Below are positions 1 to 6,162 of a DNA stretch of 6,360 nt, one piece after another (the first letter of the stretch is position 1; every line of letters starts with the position of its first letter). A model generated the notes under the pieces. That model made no database searches. It had not been told where the DNA came from and saw only the letters and a list, made by a program, of their open reading frames with translations. The DNA comes from Parachlamydiaceae bacterium (GTDB lineage Bacteria; Chlamydiota; Chlamydiia; Chlamydiales; Parachlamydiaceae): the NCBI GenBank assembly GCA_013817115.1, contig JACDDG010000147.1, positions 1-6,360 on the forward strand. The letters run 5' to 3'. The position numbers were made by a program, and so were the translations under genes.

Positions 1-1930
1 ATTGAGAGGCAAGTTCTTTATTACGCATTTTGCCTTGAATGGCAGCATAGACAAATTCCTTGGCCGCTGTTTTGATTTTCCAAGCATCTCTACCTTGAAC
101 ACTTCCTTTGTCCCCTAAGGTTTTATGTAGAAGTTGGCCTGTGATGTCAGCGATAGATTCAATCATCATCTTAATATCGTTTATTTCAGCCTCTCTTAAA
201 TCTCCTTCGCTCGAAACAGGGAAATAAAGTCCGGCTCCCTTATTGTTTGCATGAGTGCGGTTTTCTAAGGTGAAATGAGATTTATGGCAAAAATTTTCTT
301 TCATTTCTTCAATAAAGCTATTTATGTCCGCCGTTTCAAAAGTCTCATTTCTTTCATCGATTTTACTCCACATTTTTGAACCATGTCCAAGACCATTTAA
401 GAAGTAGTCACTATCCTTCGAGAGCGTGATCCCTTTAAAACTAAGCGGAAACTCGTCATTCAGTTTCATAATCGCTACACTGCGTTGATTTTCCCCATTG
501 CCCAAATTTGTGATCTCTTGATAATTTGTATAAATCCATGTATTTGGACGGCCGTATCCTTTAATTCCTTCTTCATTAGGTTTACCATACATGGAAGCTA
601 TTTTTTGGTTCTCGATGGCTTGTAAGGCAGCACGAAACTCAGGAGATACCTTATTTCCAATTGTTGGGCTAGGAGTTCTCACATCAATTGCTTTGGCTTT
701 TTTGCCGAAAACATTAAATGTTTCAGTCGATAAGGCTCCGACATTATTTCCCAATTTTCCGGCGGGATCATAATCAAATAAATAGGATCCGAGTTTCGTG
801 CTGGTAAAAGCACCAAAAAATTGAGTGAAATGATTTATGATATAGCCAAGGCAGCTATGAGAAGAATAAAGTCCTTTTTTAACTGCGTAATCCCGCATTT
901 TATCGATAAAAGATCCCGGCTTGGTAAGAATATCAACGGGATTTTTCATCTCTGCTTTATTATTTTCTTGTTTAGCATTCGCATAAAGTTGATTTCCTAA
1001 ACCAGGGTTATTAGCATCTTCTGAAAGATAAGCACTTAAAAGTGGTGTGTCGGTGTACATTGCCAAATTAATTTCATGGAGAAACCGTATGGTAGGATTA
1101 TCTTCACATTCTTTTAGAAATTGGTAAGCTTTATTTTCGAAGGCATTTCGAAGTAAATTTTTAAGTTCTAGATTTGAACTTAAAAGATTTTCATCTTTAA
1201 TTGGATTGTTAATAAGCTTTTCAAGTCTTTTTTTAGTTTCCAATAATTTTTCGGCATCTTTTTTTAAATTTTCAGTTGGAGTTTTTGATTCCATCAAAAC
1301 ATTAGAAATTATTTTTTGTACATTGAGATCAACAATCCCGCAGTCATTTAAGATTGTAATTAAATTATCGTTATTTTTTAGAACTTTTAATAGTATTTCA
1401 CTTTTGGGGTCACTCAACAAGCCTACAATATCTTCAGGAATAGGTTGATGAATCTTAGCATAATGCTTTGCTACATGTTGAAATATTTTTTGTTGCATGG
1501 TGCTATTAAGTTCTAGATCATGAGTTAAGGTCCTTAACTCAGAAAAGGATGTCTGACCTTCAATATCTTTTATACATTTTGTCCATTTTAAATTTTCAAC
1601 ATCTTTTCTTTGAAGCATGTTGTCTTTGCGTTGCTCTTTAATTTCAACGGATTTATTTTTCAATGTGTCAAAAACAACTCTTCGTTCTTGTATCTTTGCT
1701 GACTTGAGACCTTGTTGCAAAGAATCAGCTGTGACTTTAATTTCGGAGAGGGGTTTTAACAAATTAGTATTAACTTTTTCGCCCGTTAGTATTGTAGCAA
1801 TACCAATGTCATTTATAGTTGGTGGAGACGTAAAAAGTTTAGAATCAGAAAATATATTTAAGCCTGGGGTGTTATTAGTAGAAACCCTACTATAAGATTG
1901 CATTGTATTTTGGGGGAGAACATGTAGCAT
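1..1930 (-). CDS. Large protein of unknown function, 3' end beyond left edge
   Basis: A single open frame of 643 codons runs without a stop from an ATG at 1930-1928 to the left edge, so the C-terminus is missing. I do not recognise the family. There is no Sec signal peptide and no clear membrane helix; residues 361-375 (LGYIINHFTQFFGAF) are only mildly hydrophobic. Residues 1-60 are rich in Ser, Thr and Asn. Charged helical stretches at about 60-115 and 215-240 (KKDAEKLLETKKRLEKL) look able to form short coiled coils. From about residue 330 the composition becomes that of a globular domain, with aromatic and Gly-rich segments such as YGRPNTWIYTNY (459-470) and GLGHGSKMW (513-521). The chosen start has only a weak AGG about 10 bases upstream, but the next ATG (codon 10) has no ribosome binding site. 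A promoter-like sequence lies at 1970-1997. The lack of a stop over 643 AT-rich codons makes coding status strong. A secreted effector is possible but unproven. Confidence 0.85.
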   Translation of the reverse strand, partial: MLHVLPQNTMQSYSRVSTNNTPGLNIFSDSKLFTSPPTINDIGIATILTGEKVNTNLLKPLSEIKVTADSLQQGLKSAKIQERRVVFDTLKNKSVEIKEQRKDNMLQRKDVENLKWTKCIKDIEGQTSFSELRTLTHDLELNSTMQQKIFQHVAKHYAKIHQPIPEDIVGLLSDPKSEILLKVLKNNDNLITILNDCGIVDLNVQKIISNVLMESKTPTENLKKDAEKLLETKKRLEKLINNPIKDENLLSSNLELKNLLRNAFENKAYQFLKECEDNPTIRFLHEINLAMYTDTPLLSAYLSEDANNPGLGNQLYANAKQENNKAEMKNPVDILTKPGSFIDKMRDYAVKKGLYSSHSCLGYIINHFTQFFGAFTSTKLGSYLFDYDPAGKLGNNVGALSTETFNVFGKKAKAIDVRTPSPTIGNKVSPEFRAALQAIENQKIASMYGKPNEEGIKGYGRPNTWIYTNYQEITNLGNGENQRSVAIMKLNDEFPLSFKGITLSKDSDYFLNGLGHGSKMWSKIDERNETFETADINSFIEEMKENFCHKSHFTLENRTHANNKGAGLYFPVSSEGDLREAEINDIKMMIESIADITGQLLHKTLGDKGSVQGRDAWKIKTAAKEFVYAAIQGKMRNKELASQ

Positions 1931-1969
1931 GACACAACCTGTTTAATAATTATTAGTTTTCTTTCTTTT

Positions 1970-1997
1970 ATTATACTATATTAGTAATTAACCGCAA
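1970..1997 (-). promoter_or_regulatory. Putative sigma70-type promoter of the large left-hand gene
   Basis: Read on the minus strand, TTGCGG (1997-1992), a 16-base spacer and a perfect TATAAT (1975-1970) precede the ATG at 1930, which would give a leader of about 33 bases. The -35 hexamer matches the consensus at only three positions, and the surroundings are AT-rich, so this is a plausible but unproven promoter. Confidence 0.45.
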
Positions 1998-2021
1998 TAC
2001 TATAAAATTTTTTTGCTAAAA

Positions 2022-2050
2022 TTGAAATGTCTGTAAATCCTGAATACGAA
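2022..2050 (+). promoter_or_regulatory. Weak promoter-like element ahead of the flavoprotein remnant
   Basis: TTGAAA (2022-2027), a 17-base spacer and TACGAA (2045-2050) are arranged like a sigma70-type promoter facing the flavoprotein pseudogene. The -35 is good (five of six consensus positions) and the -10 poor (three of six). A perfect 10-base palindrome, TCAGATCTGA, lies just downstream at 2071-2080 and could be an operator relic, but nothing else supports that. Confidence 0.25.
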
Positions 2051-2145
2051 GTAACTAATTAACTCATCATTCAGATCTGATGTTTATTGGTTCTCAAAAG
2101 GAGTACGTTGCATCCAAATTGATATCTACCAAAAAGAGGATTACG

Positions 2146-2664
2146 ATGAATTACAAACCAAAAATTCTTTGTTTTGCGAGTAGCTTAAGACAAGACTCAT
2201 ACAACAAAAAATTGGTCAAAGTTGCTATGCGTGCTGCAGAAAATGCTGGAGAAGTTAAATACATTGATCTTAATGATTATCCTTTGCCGATTTATCAAGA
2301 AATAGAAGAAAAGGATGGTCTTCCATCCAATGCGTTAAAATTAAGGAATTTCTGTGGAAAAGTGACGGATTTATTATTGCATCTCCTAAATACAACAGTT
2401 CCATTTCCGGAGTATTGAAAAATTTTATCGATTGGGCTTCGCGTAATGCCACAGCTGACGAGGTTTATTTAAGCTGCCGAGCCATGGAACCGTGGTGATC
2501 CAAGTATTGCTGAAATCTTAATTCGCTCAATTTTTGCATCCAAACAAATTTCTAATCACCCCTGGAGAGAAGGGATTTCCTTGGGCCGACGAAGCCCTGC
2601 AAGATTCAATCCCGAAAATTTCATCTATCGCTTTGCTACTCTTTTTGTAAGTGGAGAGGTTTAG
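2146..2664 (+). pseudogene. Frameshifted NAD(P)H-dependent FMN reductase-like flavoprotein
   Basis: The intact gene would encode a flavodoxin-fold NAD(P)H-dependent FMN reductase (NADPH_dep_FMN_red family, including quinone/azo reductase types), a cytoplasmic enzyme moving electrons from NAD(P)H via FMN. The ATG at 2146 has a GAGGA ribosome binding site five bases upstream; an in-frame ATG at 2080 has no such site. The first frame gives the FMN phosphate-binding motif ASSLRQDSYNKKL at residues 11-23. After AGG at 2344-2346 it loses sense and stops at 2416-2418. One frame back, starting at G2346, the protein resumes: EFLWKSDGFIIASPKYN, then SSISGVLKNFIDWAS, the family's second signature (usually SPEYNGS...GVLKNAIDW). 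That frame stops at 2496-2498. A third frame may continue near 2483 (HGTVVIQ) but stops at 2519-2521 and 2648-2650. The first lesion fits loss of one G. Several lesions make one sequencing error an unlikely full explanation. The 3' limit is approximate. Confidence 0.82.
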
Positions 2665-2666
2665 CT

Positions 2667-3122
2667 TTAAAATGATTCGATAAATCCTTTCGTTACATAT
2701 TCCATGTACATACTGGAGTTGTTTCGAGGCGCTCTTAAATTGATTTGTACGTCACCACTCGAAAAACTGGCACTTTTATCACCGGTATGTGGAATATCGT
2801 GACAAAGTAACGTGTACTCTTTTTGCAGTTTATAAAATAGAGAACTAAATTTCTTTTTTTGTAATTCCACCAAAACAGCAACCAAAATTTCGTTCTTATC
2901 AAAAATGGCCATCACATCAACTACAACTTCACACTTGATATCTACAGGCATAAGAGTGTACATTGGACCCTCCGTCCATTGATTAATCCCTTCAAACTTT
3001 GCAAACCTGTTTTCTTTAAATTCCTGAACGGTCATTAGACCAAGTTCTAATTTAAAAGGGGCTGGATTTGCAAAACATAAAATTGGCATCAAAATAAGCC
3101 CAATCAATATTCGGAATTTCAT
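2667..3122 (-). CDS. Small exported protein of unknown function (151 aa)
   Basis: I do not recognise the family with certainty. The ATG at 3122 is preferred because AAGG lies five bases upstream and a classic signal peptide follows at once: positive MKFR, the hydrophobic core ILIGLILMPIL, then CFA at 16-18 with likely signal peptidase I cleavage before NPAP. An in-frame ATG 18 codons upstream (3176) lacks a ribosome binding site and would bury the signal peptide. The mature part is about 133 residues, probably periplasmic or outer-membrane associated. It has two cysteines (C64, C107) that could form a disulfide, a segment FDKNEILVAVLVEL (74-87) that looks like paired beta strands, and a C-terminal part with YMEYVTKGF (139-147). 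This layout resembles small conserved hypothetical periplasmic proteins. The gene starts 101 bases after the tolB stop on the same strand with no hairpin between, so read-through from tolB is plausible. A TACAAT hexamer at 3184-3179 could also serve a weak own promoter. Its end almost touches the flavoprotein pseudogene. Confidence 0.78.
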   Translation of the reverse strand: MKFRILIGLILMPILCFANPAPFKLELGLMTVQEFKENRFAKFEGINQWTEGPMYTLMPVDIKCEVVVDVMAIFDKNEILVAVLVELQKKKFSSLFYKLQKEYTLLCHDIPHTGDKSASFSSGDVQINLRAPRNNSSMYMEYVTKGFIESF

Positions 3123-3223
3123 TTTTACCTTAGATGGTGAAGAGGCGTAAACATCGTAACCTTGACTTTGCTTCATTTATTGTAGGCGAGTACTTTATCA
3201 CGTAGTTAAAGATTCAAAAATAG

Positions 3224-4600
3224 CTAGGCTTTTGGTTCCCACGCAGGAAAGCGCTTTTCTCCGGAAAGCTGCCCTTCAATTTTTGTCGATTGGCGAGAAT
3301 TTAAATTGATCATGTATAATTCTGCTTTTCCGACTGTTGTTGTATTGTAAATTATGTGGAGGCTATTAGGAGCCCAAGAGGGATTTTCCTTATTATCTGG
3401 ACCCTGCGTTAATTGCCATTCTTCATCTGATTCAAAGTCATAAATCCAGATCTGACGAATTCCTCCATTACGAGCACAAAAGGCCAGCTTAGTTCCATCA
3501 GGGGACCAGCAAGGAGCAGAACTCTCACGATTGACACGTGTGATAAGTTGTGCCTTAATTTCTTGCAGTTTAGCTTCAGGAGGGGGTATATCAATTAAAT
3601 AAATTCGAGGACTTCCATCCTTATTAGAAACAAAGGCGATTCGGTAACCATCTGGGCTAAATGCTGGGGATCCTTGCGTTGCTTGGCGACAAGTGAAAAT
3701 CTGGCGAGGTTTGCCTATGGGGCCTGTTTCAGGGGAAAAATCCTGGAGAAAGAGATCGGGATTGCCGGTGATATCGCTTATAAATGCGATTTTATTTCGT
3801 TTCGGAGCTACAGCCGGCATGAGTTGATTTCCGCGCAAAGACGTAAGACGTTGCATTTTGTCATTTGTGAGTCCTGCCATGTATATTTTGGGTTGCCCGA
3901 TTTTATAAGAAACGTAAAAAAACGAATTTGTTTTATGTCCCGGTTTAGGGGGCATGTAGACAGGGGTTACGCAGTATCCGCCTTCGTCATTAATTATTTT
4001 TTTAGGATTGGCACCATCATAATCGCATTCCCAGATCTCTGAAAGCCATTTATTATCGTTGTTCTTGTATTTGCGAGTATATAAAAAATGAGTCGAGGCT
4101 ATACCTTGAAAGCCAAAAAATTTTTTTATTAATCCGTCAGCTAGCAGATGGACTTGTTGGCGATCCTGGTTAAGATTACCGGTTAATGTAAATCCATCAA
4201 GTGTTTTGAGGCTGTTAGAATCGATATCAAGGGTGAAAGCCCGCATCTGCTTGTTATTAAGTTGAACCTTGACGACATATAAGGCGTTGAGAACCTTCCA
4301 TCGGTTTGCATTTCCAAGAACATTTATGCTCTGAGAAGCTAATTGAGAGCGTTCTGTGTTATGAGAAAGTAGATGCACATAGCCGCTTTGACTTAAGTCA
4401 AATTGCAATATTTTTTCAAGTTGTTGGATGTAATTTGCGTCAAAATTTGAGTGTTCACCATCAAAATCAGCTAAAAATAGAGGGAAGCTTTGTTGTTCCG
4501 TTGACAGCTGGACTACGAGCGGAGAAACATCTGAGCAGAAGCAAGAGTTGCTTAAAAATAGGATCGCAAAGGCAAAGCCAAAAAAGGATAACAAACGCAT
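3224..4600 (-). CDS. tolB: Tol-Pal system periplasmic beta-propeller protein TolB
   Basis: TolB is the soluble periplasmic component of the Tol-Pal envelope complex; it binds Pal and helps outer-membrane invagination during division and envelope integrity. The start at 4600 is chosen over an ATG at 4615 because GGAG (4610-4607) lies six bases upstream and the signal peptide begins right there: MRLL, a hydrophobic core, then SNSCFC with cleavage near SD at about residue 23. The protein is 458 residues, a little longer than the usual ~430. Residues about 30-165 form the N-terminal domain. From about 170 to the end come six propeller blades with the WD40-like/PD40 pattern, for example GNPDLFLQDF (279-288), SPDGYRIAFVS (315-325), SPDGTKLAFC (366-375), NPSWAPNSLHIIY (406-418) and GEKRFPAWEPKA at the C-terminus. 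The chain is intact with no frame disruption. Wording of the blades resembles chlamydial TolB. No pal gene follows within the window; a small exported protein does. A terminator upstream implies separate transcription from the gene at 4770-5858. Confidence 0.96.
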   Translation of the reverse strand: MRLLSFFGFAFAILFLSNSCFCSDVSPLVVQLSTEQQSFPLFLADFDGEHSNFDANYIQQLEKILQFDLSQSGYVHLLSHNTERSQLASQSINVLGNANRWKVLNALYVVKVQLNNKQMRAFTLDIDSNSLKTLDGFTLTGNLNQDRQQVHLLADGLIKKFFGFQGIASTHFLYTRKYKNNDNKWLSEIWECDYDGANPKKIINDEGGYCVTPVYMPPKPGHKTNSFFYVSYKIGQPKIYMAGLTNDKMQRLTSLRGNQLMPAVAPKRNKIAFISDITGNPDLFLQDFSPETGPIGKPRQIFTCRQATQGSPAFSPDGYRIAFVSNKDGSPRIYLIDIPPPEAKLQEIKAQLITRVNRESSAPCWSPDGTKLAFCARNGGIRQIWIYDFESDEEWQLTQGPDNKENPSWAPNSLHIIYNTTTVGKAELYMINLNSRQSTKIEGQLSGEKRFPAWEPKA

Positions 4601-4652
4601 TGAGTTCTCCATCATTATTTTTTATGGTGGTGTGGTTTGGACATGTGAAGCC

Positions 4653-4680
4653 ATAGTAGCATTCAAAGGATAATAAGCAA
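4653..4680 (-). promoter_or_regulatory. Putative tolB promoter
   Basis: On the minus strand TTGCTT (4680-4675), a 16-base spacer and TACTAT (4658-4653) lie just beyond the terminator of the upstream gene and about 50 bases before the tolB ATG. Matches are three of six at -35 and four of six at -10. The -35 hexamer overlaps the foot of the terminator hairpin by two bases. The position is right for a tolB promoter, but the match is modest. Confidence 0.35.
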
Positions 4681-4711
4681 AGAAAACACCTTTAGGAAAG
4701 GTGTTTTCTTT
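4679..4711 (-). terminator. Intrinsic hairpin terminator downstream of the 362-aa gene
   Basis: Positions 4679-4693 and 4697-4711 are perfectly complementary, giving a 15-bp stem with a three-base loop (AGG on the plus strand). The stem has a GGTG/CACC core and A-rich/T-rich arms, so the U-tract falls within and just after the 3' arm on either strand. It lies about 60 bases after the TGA at 4772-4770 of the minus-strand gene. It would end that transcript before tolB; it could act in both directions, but no plus-strand gene precedes it. Confidence 0.85.
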
Positions 4712-4769
4712 TGAAAGTGTTTGAAGGAAATAAATTATATCAATTTAGTGAGGATAGCTTGAGCTTAGT

Positions 4770-5858
4770 TCATTCTAAATTTTTTAAAATTGCTTTGAGC
4801 TCTTTGGAATCTACTTCTTTACCATCTCTTTTTGCTACCAGCATTTCACCATTTAAATTTAATATTATTGTTAGTTTGTCTGATGGTATTTTACTTTCAT
4901 GTGCTTCTTTACCTTGAAGATAGATTACAGATTCAAAGTTTTCTCCGACTCTACCTTGTGTGGTCGCCCAGGCGCAATAATCTTTGCCTCCTATTTTGAT
5001 TTCTTTTGGATTGTCTTCTTTGTCATATAAAGATATTGCTTGCGGATTGAAATTGCCTTTAATTACGGCGGATGCTTTTTCTCGAACCATATAAGCTGCG
5101 TTTTGAGCGGACTCTTGGTTCGGGGTTGCTATTTTTCTTTTAGATTCAAAACGTGCTATATCTGACGGTTTTTCTTCTTTAACAGTTGAGTCCTGTTTTT
5201 TGCTGTCGTCTGATTTTACCCCTTCATTATGGGAAGCATTTATATCGTTAAGAAGAGAATCGAAATCATCTAGATCACCGAACCCTTTCTCTAATTCTGG
5301 GTCAAGTTCTTGTTCATCACTAAGCTGAAAGTTTGGTGTTTCAATTGTAGATCCTGAATCCGGAAATAAAGCTTCATAGTCTAACCCTTTTTCGTGTTGT
5401 GAAATATTTTCTTGAGTTTTGACTGATGACGATTCTTCTGGAGCCTTATTGGGTCCATTTCCTCGTTTTAATTCCTCCATTCCTCGCTTGAATTCTGCAA
5501 TGTTGTTTGCCATGGCATTTTGCGCTGTTGGAACAAAATCGTTTAAGTCTGTATTTCTAGCTTCTTCAGCTTGTTTTTTCTCAAATTTTTCATTATTTTT
5601 TGTTTCGCTCTTTTCTAATAATTTATTAAATAGTGTTCCTACGGCAAAGCCTAAAGCAAAAGGTGGGCAAAGAGCTGCGAAGGCTAAATTTAATGCTTTT
5701 TGTGCTTTTGGTTCTAACGGTGTATTCCCTATTGATTTAGGGCACATGGGTACTTTTTCCATTATGAATGTTGAAAGGACTTTAAGCGCAGTAGAGGGTA
5801 CTGATTGAGCAATAATCATCATATTAGAAATGGCTTGTTTGTCAATGTGTATATCCAT
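4770..5858 (-). CDS. Unrecognised 362-aa protein, hydrophobic N-part and acidic linker
   Basis: I do not recognise this family. The ATG at 5858 is firm: a consensus AGGAGGT (5870-5864) ends five bases upstream, and a consensus promoter lies beyond it. Residues 9-33 are moderately hydrophobic (ISNMMIIAQSV, then ALKVLSTFIM). Residues 55-81 are clearly hydrophobic (ALNLAFAALCPPFALGFAVG) and contain a Pro-Pro kink; they could be a membrane segment or a buried hairpin. Residues about 82-235 are a charged, low-complexity, probably disordered linker, acidic around 165-230 (for example DDFDSLLNDIN). Residues about 235-362 look like a folded alpha/beta domain with strands such as KEIKIGGKDYCAWATTQ and KLTIILNLNGEMLVAKRDG. 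There is no cleavable signal peptide. Transcription looks monocistronic, with the terminator at 4679-4711. Membrane-linked or type III secreted roles are conceivable in an intracellular bacterium, but the single strong hydrophobic segment is not the typical bilobed pattern of inclusion-membrane proteins. Confidence 0.88.
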   Translation of the reverse strand: MDIHIDKQAISNMMIIAQSVPSTALKVLSTFIMEKVPMCPKSIGNTPLEPKAQKALNLAFAALCPPFALGFAVGTLFNKLLEKSETKNNEKFEKKQAEEARNTDLNDFVPTAQNAMANNIAEFKRGMEELKRGNGPNKAPEESSSVKTQENISQHEKGLDYEALFPDSGSTIETPNFQLSDEQELDPELEKGFGDLDDFDSLLNDINASHNEGVKSDDSKKQDSTVKEEKPSDIARFESKRKIATPNQESAQNAAYMVREKASAVIKGNFNPQAISLYDKEDNPKEIKIGGKDYCAWATTQGRVGENFESVIYLQGKEAHESKIPSDKLTIILNLNGEMLVAKRDGKEVDSKELKAILKNLE

Positions 5859-5863
5859 GAGTT

Positions 5864-5870
5864 ACCTCCT
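5864..5870 (-). promoter_or_regulatory. Consensus ribosome binding site of the 362-aa gene
   Basis: On the minus strand AGGAGGT lies five bases before the ATG at 5858. It is the strongest ribosome binding site in the window and fixes the start of the gene. Confidence 0.9.
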
Positions 5871-5935
5871 AATTTGTTTATAAAAGAATAATTGCACATA
5901 AAATTTAGCTTTAATTTACTTATCGTTATAATATT

Positions 5936-5963
5936 ATTATATTAAATTAGCACTAAATGTCAA
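5936..5963 (-). promoter_or_regulatory. Consensus sigma70-type promoter of the 362-aa gene
   Basis: On the minus strand a perfect TTGACA (5963-5958) is followed by a 16-base spacer and a perfect TATAAT (5941-5936). The predicted start of transcription near 5930 would give a leader of about 70 bases. The leader is AT-rich and I see no hairpin or riboswitch in it. Both hexamers match exactly, although the AT-rich -10 area offers alternative registers. Confidence 0.75.
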
Positions 5964-6162
5964 AATTATATAAGTTTATTGTTTGTTTGTTAAATAAATA
6001 GTTGATCTATTTCCATTTCCACTGTTATACATGTCAAATAAATCATCGATTCGAAATCCATTGACTAAATTGAAGGTTTAAAAAAAAGATGCGCTACTTC
6101 ATCCATGCCATCCAAGCAATATATCTACGTATCATGGCATCCTCTTTAATTCACTTCACTTT

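Larger units (their letters stand above)
5859..6162. other. AT-rich divergent intergenic region (304 bases)
   Basis: This gap separates the minus-strand 362-aa gene from the plus-strand open frame at the right edge. Its left part holds the ribosome binding site and consensus promoter described separately. Facing right, TTGATC (6002-6007) and TATACA (6026-6031), 18 bases apart, are a weak promoter candidate. From 6082 onward the bases may be coding (see the right-edge entry). I see no terminator, tRNA, long repeat or attachment site. Confidence 0.5.

Noticed and set aside
591..1895. Several plus-strand open frames of 60-92 codons
   Set aside because: They lie inside the continuous 643-codon minus-strand frame, have no ribosome binding sites and translate to low-complexity Ser/Leu/Phe-rich sequence typical of antisense shadows.
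2065..2082. Palindrome TCAGATCTGA with a flanking CATCA/TGATG inverted repeat
   Set aside because: Too short and isolated to call an operator; the gene it would control is a pseudogene. It is mentioned only under the weak promoter.
2080..2145. Earlier in-frame ATG at 2080 for the flavoprotein remnant
   Set aside because: It has no ribosome binding site and adds 22 residues unlike the family's short N-terminus; the ATG at 2146 has GAGGA at good spacing.
2270..2452. Minus-strand 60-codon open frame
   Set aside because: It runs antisense through the recognisable flavoprotein motifs and has no start signals.
4515..4600. Possible lipoprotein signal in TolB (SNSC near residue 19)
   Set aside because: The residues before the cysteine do not fit a lipobox (Asn at -2, Ser at -3), and TolB is normally a soluble periplasmic protein.
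3409..4656. Open frames on both strands overlapping tolB (3409-3594, 3674-4042, 4306-4656)
   Set aside because: All are shadows of the unmistakable TolB reading frame.
4711..5808. Plus-strand open frames at 4711-4917 and 5419-5808
   Set aside because: They are antisense to the 362-aa gene, which has far better expression signals and protein-like composition.
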